Source: Corynebacterium jeddahense
GTDB taxonomy: Bacteria; Actinomycetota; Actinomycetes; Mycobacteriales; Mycobacteriaceae
Length of the DNA stretch: 64,000 nt
Assembly: GCF_028609865.1 (NCBI RefSeq)
Contig: NZ_CP063194.1
Coordinates: 868,001-932,000 of the forward strand
Direction of reading: 5' to 3'
A program made the translations under genes and the position numbers. Shown here in pieces: positions 30,109-39,104 of this stretch; within the stretch, counting starts at the first letter, position 1, and each line of letters starts with the position of its first letter. The notes beneath the pieces were generated by a model. The model did not search any database, was not told where the DNA came from, and saw only the letters and a list, made by a program, of their open reading frames with translations.

Positions 30109-30654
30109 GTGATCGAGACAGTCGATGATCTTAAGGTCGCTCTCAATGTAGAGGACTTGCGGCGAATGAGTAGCGACAAAGTTCTTCACCTCGTCAAGAT
30201 GGTGCAGAAAGAGGGAGTTAACGAGGCGGTCCTTACGGCGTTACGATCTATCGCGCCCGACACGATGTTCCAGTTTGCCCAGGCGATGGACGATAGTGTC
30301 CAAAAGGCTGTTGCCAGCAATGACCGGAGTTCAGACAATCTTTACGCGCAAATAGACACGTCAAAAGAAATACTCCGTCAAATTATTCACAACCCCAATA
30401 GTTCTGAGCAGGAACGCCAGGATGCACTTAACCGCCTAGAGCGGTACGACGACAAACTATTTGAACATGAGTTGAACAATAAACGATTCAACTTGGAAGT
30501 GTTGAAGGTCAACAAAGAGGTAGTCCTCGGAATTGGAATTGCATTTGGCGCGGCCGGCATGGCCGCAGTTTCTCCAGAAGCCAGGAAATGGCTAGTGCAA
30601 AACGGAGGACAGATGGTTGCGAACGTAACCAGGAAAGCGCTTCCCGGCAGTTAG
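30109..30654 (+). CDS. hypothetical protein with C-terminal hydrophobic segment
   Basis: A 181-residue protein, GTG start, GGGGGAA upstream. The N-terminus MIETVDDLKVALNVEDLRRM is followed by predicted helices and a central heptad-like stretch (residues 70-130, SSEQERQDALNRLERYDDKL), then a hydrophobic glycine-rich segment (VVLGIGIAFGAAGMAAV, residues 144-160). Base composition is lower in GC than its neighbours, suggesting transfer. I do not recognise the family with confidence. The position between resolvase debris and an IS6 copy, beside an HNH nuclease remnant, fits an accessory cargo gene. Confidence 0.65.
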   Translation: MIETVDDLKVALNVEDLRRMSSDKVLHLVKMVQKEGVNEAVLTALRSIAPDTMFQFAQAMDDSVQKAVASNDRSSDNLYAQIDTSKEILRQIIHNPNSSEQERQDALNRLERYDDKLFEHELNNKRFNLEVLKVNKEVVLGIGIAFGAAGMAAVSPEARKWLVQNGGQMVANVTRKALPGS

Positions 30655-30937
30655 AGAATGTGGGAGGGTTGTCGCTCGCCGCCGGCAGAGTGAGACCACC
30701 GATAGGAGAGGGAAGCTGGTCACGCACCACAGCGCCCAAAAGTTGGGAGCGACGCTTTTGCCGAAGGCTGTTTGCCCTGTTTGTGCGGCGATGTCGCGGT
30801 TGAGGTCGGTGTACCCAATGGGACATTCGGGAAAACGCAACACTCCACCCCCTGGGGGCGGGTCGGGAATAAAATAGAGATCAAAGCGTTGAACTAGGTG
30901 TACGCCAAAATGAAGAACCGGCAAGGAAGGGGGAAGT

Positions 30938-31778
30938 GGTGCTGTTGCAAAGTTCGGGCGACAGGAAGACCTGCGTGAAATAATCACAGCTATGGGCATC
31001 TTCTCCGGTCGGCATTTCCCCCGTGAAATCATCCTGTGGGCGGTGCGGTGGTACTGCCGCTACGGCGTGAGCTACCGCGATCTCGAAGAGATGATGACCG
31101 AGCGGGGTGTGCCAGTCGATCACACCACGATCTACCGCTGGGTGCAGAAATACGCCCCTGAGTTGGATAAGCACACTCGGTGGTACCGGCAGGTACCCGA
31201 CTGGCAGGCCCGGTCCTAGCGGGTGGATGAGACCTATATTCGGGTCGGCGGCACGTGGTGCTATCTCTACCGGGCTATTACCGCCGGTGGGCAGACCCTG
31301 GACTTTTATCTCTCCCCAAAGCGTAACGTCGCCGCAGCGAAGCGTTTCCTGGCCAAGACCCTGAGGTCGAACACGATAACCGGGTTCCCGCGGGTGATCA
31401 ACACCGATAAAGCACCCTCCCTGGCCAGGGCAATCGCCGAGTTGAAGTCAGAGGGAATCTGCCCGCAGACCGTGGAACACCGGCAGGTGAAATACCTCAA
31501 TAACGTCATTGAAGGAGATCATGGGCGGCTGAAACGGATCCTCGGACCGAAGGGGGCGTTCAAAAATCGGACGTCTGCCTACCGGACGTTGAAAGGGATG
31601 GAAGATGCATTCATTGCGGAAAGGTCAGGGCACGATGTTTGCTTATGGGCACCCCAATCCGGACGCGGTGATCGTCAACCGGGCCTTCGAGACGGCCTGA
31701 GAACGCCGGCACGCAGCGGCCATCAGGAAATGAGAAACTGGGTCGTCTCGGCTCTCCGCCCAACTTTGCAACAGCACC
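30938..31778 (+). mobile_element. IS6-family insertion sequence, copy 1 (defective)
   Basis: Ends are GGTGCTGTTGCAAAGTT (30938-30954) and its inverse (31762-31778), as in IS6-family elements of corynebacteria (IS1628-like). The transposase inside is broken. Nearly identical to copy 2 at 32365 in the same orientation. No target duplication was found at its ends. Confidence 0.85.
30992..31700 (+). pseudogene. IS6-family transposase, nonsense and frameshift
   Basis: Compared with the intact copy at 32419, a TGG codon is TAG at 31217-31219 (after DWQARS), and two nucleotides are missing near 31607, which shifts the last 30 codons. The DDE core residues (DETYIRV, INTDKAPS, VEHRQVKYLNNVIEGDH) are still recognisable. 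Confidence 0.88.
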
Positions 31779-31856
31779 GTTGTAACCACCCACTGTCTTG
31801 GCTACCAAGGCCGTTGCCCGCAATGGATTATCAATTCACCGCAGATTAAATAGCAA

Positions 31857-32201
31857 ATGTACAAAACGATGCCTCAATCGTGGGCCACGGAGCTCGCTGG
31901 GAAAGACATTTCCGGGAAAGATATGTCCAACTATGACCTGACGGATATCAATCTCGAAGGAAGCATATGCAAAGGATGCTCGTTTCGCGGCTCCATGGTG
32001 GCATGGGCTAACTTGAAATCGGCAGATTTCACCGACGCAGATTTTACGAACGCAATTCTTAGCGAGTCAGACCTTCGTGGAGCGACATTAACGCGCGCGA
32101 ATTTTACGAACGCATATCTGGTACCTGTTACCGCCAGTCCAAGGCAATTCTCTGAATGTACAGGTTTGGATGCAAGTAATGCGATACTTTATAGCCCCTG
32201 A
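31857..32201 (+). CDS. pentapeptide-repeat protein, short
   Basis: A 114-residue protein. From residue 20 to 85 it shows A(D/N)LxX-type repeats: MSNYDLTDINLEGS, ANLKSADFTDADFTNAILSE and SDLRGATLTRANFTNAYL, forming a right-handed beta-helix of about three coils. Such proteins include DNA-mimic gyrase protectors (Qnr, MfpA), but those are about 180-220 residues, so this call does not imply quinolone resistance. It is bracketed by two directly repeated IS6 copies. AT-rich compared with the core. Confidence 0.75.
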   Translation: MYKTMPQSWATELAGKDISGKDMSNYDLTDINLEGSICKGCSFRGSMVAWANLKSADFTDADFTNAILSESDLRGATLTRANFTNAYLVPVTASPRQFSECTGLDASNAILYSP

Positions 32202-32297
32202 TTGCGCCTACATGAATTCCGTTCAAGCCCTACGGTGTATCGGGCGTTGAAAAACGCATAGCTACCGCGATGGGGCGGGTGAATATACGCCCCACAG

Positions 32298-32360
32298 TAC
32301 ATGCCGTATGTTTAGGCATATGGCACGGCATACGCTTTAGCATATGTCCGCCCATATGTA
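32298..32360 (+). repeat. imperfect CATATG-centred repeats
   Basis: GCCGTATGTTTAGGCATATG, GGCATACGCTTTAGCATATG and CCCATATGTAG lie in a row, two of them alike over about 18 nt. It lies just outside the left end of IS6 copy 2. Could be a binding site or a partial origin iteron; the function is unknown. Confidence 0.45.
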
Positions 32361-32364
32361 GTCC

Positions 32365-33207
32365 GGTGCTGTTGCAAAGTTCGGGCGACAGGAAGACCTG
32401 CGTGAAATAATCACGGCCATGGACATCTTCTCCGGTCGGCATTTCCCCCGTGAAATCATCCTGTGGGCGGTGCGGTGGTACTGCCGCTACGGCGTGAGCT
32501 ACCGCGATCTCGAAGAGATGATGACCGAGCGGGGTGTGCCAGTCGATCACACCACGATCTACCGCTGGGTGCAGAAATACGCCCCTGAGTTGGATAAGCA
32601 CACTCGGTGGTACCGGCAGGTACCCGACTGGCAGGCCCGGTCCTGGCGGGTGGATGAGACCTATATTCGGGTCGGCGGCACGTGGTGCTATCTCTACCGG
32701 GCTATTACCGCCGGTGGGCAGACCCTGGATTTTTACCTGTCCCCAAAGCGTAACGTCGCCGCAGCGAAGCGTTTCCTGGCCAAGACCCTGAGGTCGAACA
32801 CGATAACCGGGTTCCCGCGGGTGATCAACACCGATAAAGCACCCTCCCTGGCCAGGGCAATCGCCGAGTTGAAGTCAGAGGGAATCTGCCCGCAGACCGT
32901 GGAACACCGGCAGGTGAAATACCTCAATAACGTCATTGAAGGAGATCATGGGCGGCTGAAACGGATCCTCGGACCGAAGGGGGCGTTCAAAAACCGGACC
33001 TCGGCGTACCGGACGTTGAAAGGGATGGAAGCGATGCACTCATTACGGAAAGGCCAGGGCGCGATGTTTGCCTACGAGCAACCGAACCCGGATGCGGTGA
33101 TCGTCAGCCGGGTGTTCGAGGCTGCCTGAGAACGCCGACCCGCAGCGAGCATCAAAGGATGAAGACTGGGTCGTCACGGCTCTCCGCCTGAAGTTTGCAA
33201 CAGCACC
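32365..33207 (+). mobile_element. IS6-family insertion sequence, copy 2 (intact)
   Basis: Ends GGTGCTGTTGCAAAGTT (from 32365) and the near-inverse ending 33207; 843 bp. Same orientation as copy 1, so the 586 bp between them, with the pentapeptide gene, has the layout of a pseudo-compound transposon or an IS26-style translocatable unit. Confidence 0.87.
32419..33129 (+). CDS. IS6-family transposase (IS1628-like)
   Basis: A 236-residue DDE transposase: N-terminal zinc-free HTH (YRDLEEMMTERGVPVDHTTI), catalytic Asp in RVDETYIRVGG, Asp in VINTDKAPSLARA, Glu in LNNVIEGDHGRLKR. Complete and probably active; it could act on the defective copy as well. Confidence 0.92.
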   Translation: MDIFSGRHFPREIILWAVRWYCRYGVSYRDLEEMMTERGVPVDHTTIYRWVQKYAPELDKHTRWYRQVPDWQARSWRVDETYIRVGGTWCYLYRAITAGGQTLDFYLSPKRNVAAAKRFLAKTLRSNTITGFPRVINTDKAPSLARAIAELKSEGICPQTVEHRQVKYLNNVIEGDHGRLKRILGPKGAFKNRTSAYRTLKGMEAMHSLRKGQGAMFAYEQPNPDAVIVSRVFEAA

Positions 33208-33803
33208 AAGGCGCCGTTCGGACGTCGTAGGGGAATAGCGGTGGTGCAGCTCTAGGTGCACTGACATTTCACGGTGCATTTCACACGCCGCTTTGTTGCA
33301 CATCACCCGTGCTGTTTCGTTGTGCGGTGCAGTGGCACATTGACTGGCTCTTCTGCTGCGCAATTCACTGCGCTGCGTAGTGTCTGCGACATTTCATTAA
33401 CACGTTGATTGCACTGTGTATTGGGCAGCCATTTCATCGACACGTTTACTGCGCACTCAAATGCCCTGTCACTTTAATGACACGCGAATTGGGCAATAAA
33501 GTGGCTCGCCAGTCTATTGACACCCTTACTGCGCAACAGAATGACAACGACATTCTGCCGGCCCTTCTGCGGGCGTCTCTTCTGCACAGCACATGCACCG
33601 TCGTGCACGCCGACGTGCTGCGCACTATCTCCGCCACTTAATAGGTCAATTCGCTGCGCAGCGTAGTGACACTTGGCCCCGCTTAGCCGAGATTTCTTCG
33701 ATTTTCGCCGAATCTCAGCGGTTTAACCGCAGCCGATGGCCTACGACGCCGACGGCACCCTATTAGGCCCGCAGAAGGCCGTACAGGGCAGGGGAGAGCA
33801 GTG
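33208..33803. other. non-coding, repeat-bearing region next to the relaxase gene
   Basis: No credible gene. It holds degenerate CATTTCA/ATTGACAC-type repeats between 33265 and 33550, of which four form an exact 40-bp ladder (listed separately). Position between an IS6 end and the end of a relaxase gene fits a plasmid-derived control or transfer region. Confidence 0.5.
33390..33549 (+). repeat. four degenerate tandem repeats with exact 40-bp period
   Basis: Units start at 33390, 33430, 33470 and 33510. They share CA-pyrimidine-T-T-pyrimidine-A-T-pyrimidine-(A/G)ACAC at the start and (T/A)(A/T)CTGCGCA or a variant about 17 nt later. Iteron-like layout; looser relatives lie upstream at 33265 and 33277. 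Confidence 0.6.
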
Positions 33804-35117
33804 CTACAACTCCATACCGCCATCACGATCACGCTGCTGTTGCTGCTGGCGGCGCTTCTCGATGCGCTCGCGTGCACGCTGCTGCGCCCCGCCCTTCTTG
33901 CCTGAGGTCTGCGACTGCCTGAACAGCGTGTAACGCTCAAGCAACTCTGGGCTGCGATGCAGTTCTTGCACCAGGAACTTCTTATCCAAGTGCTCCAACT
34001 GTTGTCCTGACTTCACCGCGTCTTCGATGATGATGGCGGCTTCATCTTCGGCATCCGCGTGCGCGTTGCGGCGGATCTGATCAGCGTCCTCGCGGGCATC
34101 CTTGCGCGTTACTGCAGCGTCGCGTGTGGCCTCGTCGCGGATGCTCGTGGCCTCATCTCGTGCTTCGCTGCGGATCGTCTCGGCGTCGCGCTCAGCTTGC
34201 TTACGGGCCTCGTCGGTCTTGCGAGTGATCGTCTCTGCTTCGCTGCGAGCTGCGGCTGTAATCTCACCCGCCTTGGCCCGCGCAGTCTCTTCGGCTCGTT
34301 CGAGCAGCTCGTCTGCTTGCGCTTCGGCAAGGCCCATGGTCTGCTCAGCTTCATGCTCGGCCTTCTCGCGTGCTTCTTTGAGCACGCGTTCGGCCACTGC
34401 GCGGGCCTGTTCTTCAGCGTTCTCCAGCACACCTTGCGCTGCTTCACGGTCCGCCTTGGCCTGTTCCAGTTCTTTTGCTGCTTGCTCACGGTCACGCTCG
34501 GTCGCGTCCATGTCGCGCTGCACGGATCGCTTCTTGACTTCCACATCATCCTCACGTTTCGCAAGGTCGCGCTCCCGGTCTTGTTGCTCGGTGTAGCGGT
34601 CGAGGTTCAGTGACTCGTCGTGTCGTTCGGAGACTTCTAGCTCTACCGGGTAACCGAGCGCGTGCATGTGCTCCCGGAGTCCGCGTTGCGCGTCGATGAA
34701 CTTTTGATTACCCGAGATCTGCTTGCCCTTCTTCGGGCCGGATGTGTACCGCACTGAGGTGTCAGTGTTGTACGCGATGCCGGGGCGGCAGCGAAGCTTG
34801 TCGGGATCTTCGGGCTTCGGTGAGAACGTGTCAGCCTGGAACTGGATGTGTGGTGTTGATTCATCGAAGTTCATGTCGCCTCCGGCGACTGCGTCGATGC
34901 CACCGGGAATGAAGTTCTCGGCGAGCCAACGCATTGACTCTTCGGGGTACTTCTTTGCTTCTTCGTAGTCGCGGGCGACATAGCGCGGACGTTTCACTTC
35001 GCGCCCGTCCACCTCACTGGTGTAGTAGTCGGGGATCTCCTTGCACATCGACTTCGGCAGATACACGACGAACAGCGACGTCTCGAAACTGTTCTTCTGC
35101 ACGCGCACTCCGTCCAT
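33804..35117 (-). CDS. MobV/Pre-type relaxase, probably N-terminally truncated
   Basis: 437 residues. The first 170 resemble the middle of MobV relaxases (VQKNSFETSLFVVYLP, GGDMNFDESTPHIQFQAD, with the metal-ligand-like TPH). Residues 175-400 form a long, charged, Ala/Glu/Arg-rich coiled coil, followed by a Gln/Arg tail. MobV proteins normally start with an HNxR-containing region of about 100 residues that is absent; an in-frame stop lies 4 codons upstream of the ATG. Mobilisation ability is therefore probably lost. Confidence 0.68.
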   Translation of the reverse strand: MDGVRVQKNSFETSLFVVYLPKSMCKEIPDYYTSEVDGREVKRPRYVARDYEEAKKYPEESMRWLAENFIPGGIDAVAGGDMNFDESTPHIQFQADTFSPKPEDPDKLRCRPGIAYNTDTSVRYTSGPKKGKQISGNQKFIDAQRGLREHMHALGYPVELEVSERHDESLNLDRYTEQQDRERDLAKREDDVEVKKRSVQRDMDATERDREQAAKELEQAKADREAAQGVLENAEEQARAVAERVLKEAREKAEHEAEQTMGLAEAQADELLERAEETARAKAGEITAAARSEAETITRKTDEARKQAERDAETIRSEARDEATSIRDEATRDAAVTRKDAREDADQIRRNAHADAEDEAAIIIEDAVKSGQQLEHLDKKFLVQELHRSPELLERYTLFRQSQTSGKKGGAQQRARERIEKRRQQQQQRDRDGGMEL

Positions 35118-36634
35118 CCGAGGCGTCTACGGCCGCCACAGGGCCGTACAGCCGCTGCAACAAAGATGAACCAATCGGGTCGCGGCGCTACACATTTACA
35201 TCAACAGCTGCCGCTGGATCTGCTGCAGCTTACAGCTGCGAAACACACGTCGCTGGCGGCGTAAGTTACATGCGCTTGCGCGCATATGACCGCCGCGAGC
35301 GTGATACGTCTGCACCGATACTGTGCTTATGGCACGGGCCGATATGGAGTGTGTTACTCAGCCCGTGTCGTTGACCCCCGCAGCAGCATCAACACCGCCT
35401 GGCGGCGGATAGCTCGCTGCGGGATTTGGAACACCCTGCAATAACCGCCTGACGACGGTGTCGCTGTGCAGGGTGTGGCTGTGCGCACCACGTAGGCGAT
35501 GTCGGTCTTGCCGTTCGGTTAGACACCTTTTGCTCGCAGGCTCGCTGCAGGTGTCTCGATGACGCGGGAAGACGCCGCAAGCGGCGTTTCCACCCGTCAT
35601 CGGCCCTTACTTTAAGACCGACATACAACGGACGTAGCCGTATGTGGTGCGCACAGCGTAGCGACCTGCAGATTTTGCGTAGGCACCATGTGCGCTTCGC
35701 GCATCAACGGGCCGTTTCGGGTAAGGGTCGAAGACCGCATTACAACCCGAAACACGCAGGTCGCAGCCCCCTTCTGTGTCAAAACCCCTATATGTTTGTC
35801 GTTATAGGGGTAGAAGGGGGAAAAGGGCATAAGGGGGTGCGACGCCTCCGCTGCGCTCCGGCGCTCGGCATAGCCGAGGCACTGCACCGGGTATTACTGC
35901 TCGCTGGCGCTCGCATAACCCGGTGCCCGGCGCTGGCGCGCCGCCCCTTATAGCCCCAGTCTCAGACCTCGCTCGCTCGGTCTGGCTGGGTCTACCTTTC
36001 CCTCCGCTGCGCTCCGGTCAAGGTGCCCAATAGTGCAGCTGGCGCTGCACATTGTGTGATGACCCATGCTCCGCATAACGACACTGCCGGCAATCCGATA
36101 TATCTTGTTGATATACATTCGGATATGCCAGCATCGATGTGTCGTGTTTGGGTCATCACGAAACGCTCCATCACGGCAAGCCTGCCGAGATGGATATTGG
36201 CGTATCTCACGACGCGGCATTATGCGGCATGCGCCGCATATCACTTGCCGTCGCGGTCACAACTTCAGCAGCACAGCTGCTGAAATCTGCTCTGTCCACG
36301 CTGCTGTCTTTGCTGCGCCCACGGCCCCGTCTTCGGCATAGCTGACGTCCACACGAGACTATGCCGGCCGGGACCGCGCATCACAGCAGCGCGACATACC
36401 GCCAGCCATGTGGCGGATGATCCAGGCGACGGGGCAGACGCTTATATGCCCCGTCGCCGACACCGGCGCAAGCATCGTGACAGTGTCACGTGTAGCGGTG
36501 CCGCAGCCACCCGCACACACGCGAAAACCCCGCCCTTGCGAGCGGGGTGTGTGGCGACATCAAACGTGACGGCTGTACGTCGTCACGCCGCGTGGCCGTA
36601 CACACATGAGGTGATTGCGTGTACGGCTAAAGGG
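35118..36634. other. plasmid-like non-coding region rich in inverted repeats
   Basis: No reading frame here looks like a protein. The sequence is full of short palindromes (GCTGCGCTCCG, GCATATAC-type steps) and holds one long nested inverted repeat (35767-35820). It lies upstream of the truncated relaxase gene, where an oriT and lost mobilisation genes would be expected. Confidence 0.45.
35767..35820. repeat. nested inverted repeat / cruciform
   Basis: Outer arms CCCCCTTCT (35767-35775) and AGAAGGGGG (35812-35820); inner arms ACCCCTATA (35784-35792) and TATAGGGGT (35803-35811) with a 10-nt loop TGTTTGTCGT. Both arm pairs are perfect. Such structures mark transfer origins or single-strand origins. 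Confidence 0.7.
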
Positions 36635-36934
36635 TTAGTCGGGTACAACTTCTAGATGCCGCTTCGGCTTACTGCCCTCGGTGCTCTCAGGCGTGTCGCC
36701 GTCACCGTTCTCAGGTGTATCGCTGTCCCCTTCGGTGCTGGCGGACTTGTCACCGTCCCCTTCGGTGCTGGCGGACTTGTCACCGTCGAGATTCACCTCG
36801 AACTCTTCGGCATACTTGCGCAACTGCGCAAGGCGCTCCTTTGTCGCTTTGTGTGCACGGCGCGCCTCGTTCACGGTATCTTTTGCTTGCTGCTCATCGC
36901 GCAGCGCTGCTGCGTAATCGTCTCTGAAAGACAT
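36635..36934 (-). CDS. small acidic coiled-coil protein with a duplicated 24-bp unit
   Basis: 99 residues from ATG 36934 (AAGGAGAAC upstream). Residues 1-45 are helical and charged (FRDDYAAALRDEQQAKDTVN); the C-terminal half is very acidic and contains GDKSASTEGD twice, from a perfect-looking 24-bp tandem duplication at about 36732-36790. No family recognised. Near the relaxase remnant and an excisionase-like gene, so probably an accessory protein of the plasmid-like part. Confidence 0.6.
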   Translation of the reverse strand: MSFRDDYAAALRDEQQAKDTVNEARRAHKATKERLAQLRKYAEEFEVNLDGDKSASTEGDGDKSASTEGDSDTPENGDGDTPESTEGSKPKRHLEVVPD

Positions 36935-37105
36935 CGTTTGTTCTCCTTGGTTGAATGAACTGTTTATTTGGACTCGGGGCACGACGGTGGAGCGCGCGTG
37001 TGTAGTAGCACGGCCATCACCCATCAGCCCTCGCACTCAGTTCAAGACCCAGCCTGACTAGCTGAGCTAAGCGGCGGGATCTCGTCGTAGGCGGGTTTGT
37101 CCGCA

Positions 37106-37414
37106 TTAGTGCTTCACACCGCCCAGCACCGTGACGAGCTGCTGGCGCTGCTCATCTGTCAGTTGGGGCGCTGCATTCACGACGGCATCGACGAAGCCGT
37201 CGAATAGCTGCGGGGCAGGGCGGCGTGCGGCCGCGAGGTAGGCGTCGAGATCGTCTTGGCGAATCCGATAGGCGGTGCCGAAACGGTGGAATGAAAGACG
37301 GCCCTCTTTAATAGCTTTTCGCAACGTGGACTCGGAGCCGACGCCGAGATCGGCGAGTTCCTGCAGCGTGTAAAAGCGTGGCGCGACGGCGGTAGTCGTG
37401 TCCTTTTCGGACAT
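37106..37414 (-). CDS. excisionase-like MerR-type HTH DNA-binding protein
   Basis: A 102-residue protein with the helix-turn-helix/wing pattern of the excisionase family: YTLQELADLGVGSESTLRKA, EGRLSFHRFGTAYRIRQDDLDAYL. The C-terminal 35 residues are an extra helical tail. Such proteins act as recombination directionality factors or plasmid regulators. A 13-bp-armed palindrome (37422-37453) covers its leader and may be its operator. Confidence 0.78.
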   Translation of the reverse strand: MSEKDTTTAVAPRFYTLQELADLGVGSESTLRKAIKEGRLSFHRFGTAYRIRQDDLDAYLAAARRPAPQLFDGFVDAVVNAAPQLTDEQRQQLVTVLGGVKH

Positions 37415-37421
37415 AGAAAAA

Positions 37422-37453
37422 CGCTCCTGGGCAGATTGATCTGTCCCGGAGCG
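37422..37453. promoter_or_regulatory. palindrome in the leader of the HTH gene
   Basis: CGCTCC-T-GG-G-CAGA then TTGA then TCTG-T-CC-C-GGAGCG: 12 of 14 arm positions pair. It covers the ribosome site (CAGGAG) of the excisionase-like gene, suggesting autoregulation or an attenuator. Confidence 0.55.
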
Positions 37454-37860
37454 GGGTGCTTTACCGGCTTGCTATTCAGGCGGCTTGGAGTGCCGTGCTC
37501 AACTCGCTAGAACGGTGGTCTGCCGTCCCATCGCTTTACGGGAGCGCTTACTCCCTACCTGACCGCTTTTGTGGTTGGCAATGCCGTTGCCGACCGGTCT
37601 ATCTCGTCGGAGGAACCGCGCCTATCACGGTCGAGAGGCTGTCTCTTTATGAATTATCCTCGGGGTTATCCCCCGTATGCGGCTGGCTAAACCAAAAACG
37701 AATTAAAACGCCACATACGGTCTGGGGGCCATCGTACGGAACTTATGCGTCGCGCACAATAGCCTGCGACCTAATCTTTACGAATCGAACCGAGCACGTT
37801 TCTACACGCCACGTGGCACGGCTGGGGTGTTGTGGTGGGGCAGCTGTTGTGTGGCGGCAT

Positions 37861-38594
37861 GGTGACACGCAAGGGGCGCGCCTTTTTGTGACCTGTGACA
37901 CGTCTATAGTGTGCTCGTTTCGTAGTTTTGACCTCGTTTCGTAATTTGCCGATCAAAATACGAAAAAATTACGAAACGCTCTACCTGCGGTTTCGTAGAA
38001 CTACGAAAATCGGAAAACCAAATTACGAAACACGCGATAACGCTGTGACCTGCACAGACACGTCACATTTCGGGGATGTTTCGTAATTTTGCGGCATTTC
38101 GACCCAAACCTTTTAAGGGAGAGACACAGACACACATTACGGGCACATGTCTACGACATAGACCGTCCTCATTGAGGGCACGCTGCAGGGGTTGTAGCTA
38201 TGTGACACGGCCGGGATGCTGCGTCACGGTGACACGCAAGGGGCGCGCCTTTTTATGACCTGTGACACGTCTGTAGCGCGCTCGTTTCGTAGTTTTGACC
38301 TCGTTTCGTAATTTGCCGATCAAAATACGAAAAAATTACGAAACGCTCTACCTGCGGTTTCGTGATTTCCGCAAACGAAAAGAACAAAACTACGAAACAC
38401 GCGATAACGCTGTGACCTGCATAGACACGTCACATTTCGGCGGTGTTTCGTAATTTTGCGGTATTTCGACCCAAACCTTTTAAGAGAGAGACACAGACAC
38501 GCATTGCAGGCACATGTCTACGGCACAGAGCGTCCTCGTTGAGGGCACGCTGCAGGGGTTGCAGCTATGTGACACGGGACACAATCGCAATCAA
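37861..38594 (+). repeat. 367-bp direct tandem duplication
   Basis: GGTGACACGCAAGGGGCGCG at 37861 recurs at 38228, and the two units remain similar to their ends, with scattered substitutions and one diverged stretch (around 38000 versus 38367). Each unit carries about seven TTTCGTA motifs. Confidence 0.85.
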
Positions 38595-38765
38595 GGTGTC
38601 TCTTCTTATTTAGATTTTCTTCAAAAAGTGGAAAAATTACGAAACGAAAACCATTTACGCTGCTCAACGTATGTTTTTGTGTTTCGTAGTTTTGTTCTTT
38701 TCGTTTACGAGATTACGAAATGACCCGCAAATACCTACCGTGACCTGCGGTGATGTGTTTCGTAT
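37917..38765. repeat. TTTCGTA/TACGAAA iteron cluster
   Basis: At least 18 copies of the heptamer in both orientations, several as back-to-back pairs (TACGAAAAAATTACGAAAC, GTTTCGTAGAACTACGAAA). The density far exceeds chance. It may bind a plasmid Rep protein, a partition protein or a regulator. Confidence 0.7.
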
Positions 38766-39068
38766 TTTTCTGCGTAATTTCACGTCGCCCGAAGCAGACA
38801 CCCTGCCGTGTGCTTGCTGCAGGGCTGCGGCCGTCCCTCCATGTGGAGCGTCAGTGTCGATGCTGTAACTTAAACGTACATACATTTGTGGCGCTCTCGT
38901 TACGTGTCTGTGCATTGCCGAGCTCTTTACTGTTGTGTGTGGGCGCGCAGCCGTAGTGTCCGTGCCACTCCGAGTAGGGCGCGTCGTACCCCAAACCCAT
39001 GTTCAATTAAATTCCAATCCAGAGAGGTCTTGCACTGTTGCGGTGCGGTTGTCTTCTTTCTCACCGTA

Positions 39069-39098
39069 TTGGACCCTGCGAAATTAATTGGATACGAT
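39069..39098 (+). promoter_or_regulatory. promoter of the erm(X) leader
   Basis: TTGGAC (39069-39074), 18-nt spacer, TACGAT (39093-39098). The leader-peptide ATG follows after only 6 nt, which would make the leader peptide mRNA almost leaderless. Confidence 0.6.
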
Positions 39099-39104
39099 AG
39101 GCCC

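Larger units (their letters stand above)
37415..39068. other. origin-like non-coding region
   Basis: Apart from short unconvincing frames, no gene. The part 37861-38594 is a 367-bp direct duplication, and TTTCGTA occurs at least 18 times in both orientations between 37917 and 38765. This is the most AT-rich part of the island and looks like a replication origin or partition site. Confidence 0.5.

Noticed and set aside
31857..32201. Quinolone-resistance (Qnr-type) interpretation of the pentapeptide protein
   Set aside because: Too short and lacking the loops and dimer module of Qnr/MfpA proteins; only the repeat fold is supported.
33390..33549. CRISPR array candidate
   Set aside because: The 40-bp units are degenerate throughout, with no constant repeat separated by unique spacers, and no cas genes are present.
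36023..36341. Overlapping short frames upstream of the relaxase
   Set aside because: They arise from palindromic GC-rich sequence, show no codon bias or start signals, and match nothing.
37040..37080. tRNA-like stretch on the minus strand (GCCGCTTAGCTCAGCTAGTC)
   Set aside because: It resembles a D-arm only; no anticodon arm, T-arm (GGTTCGA) or acceptor pairing could be built around it.
37456..37944. 162-codon plus-strand frame in the origin-like region
   Set aside because: No ribosome site, Trp/Cys-rich random-looking composition, runs into the iteron repeats.
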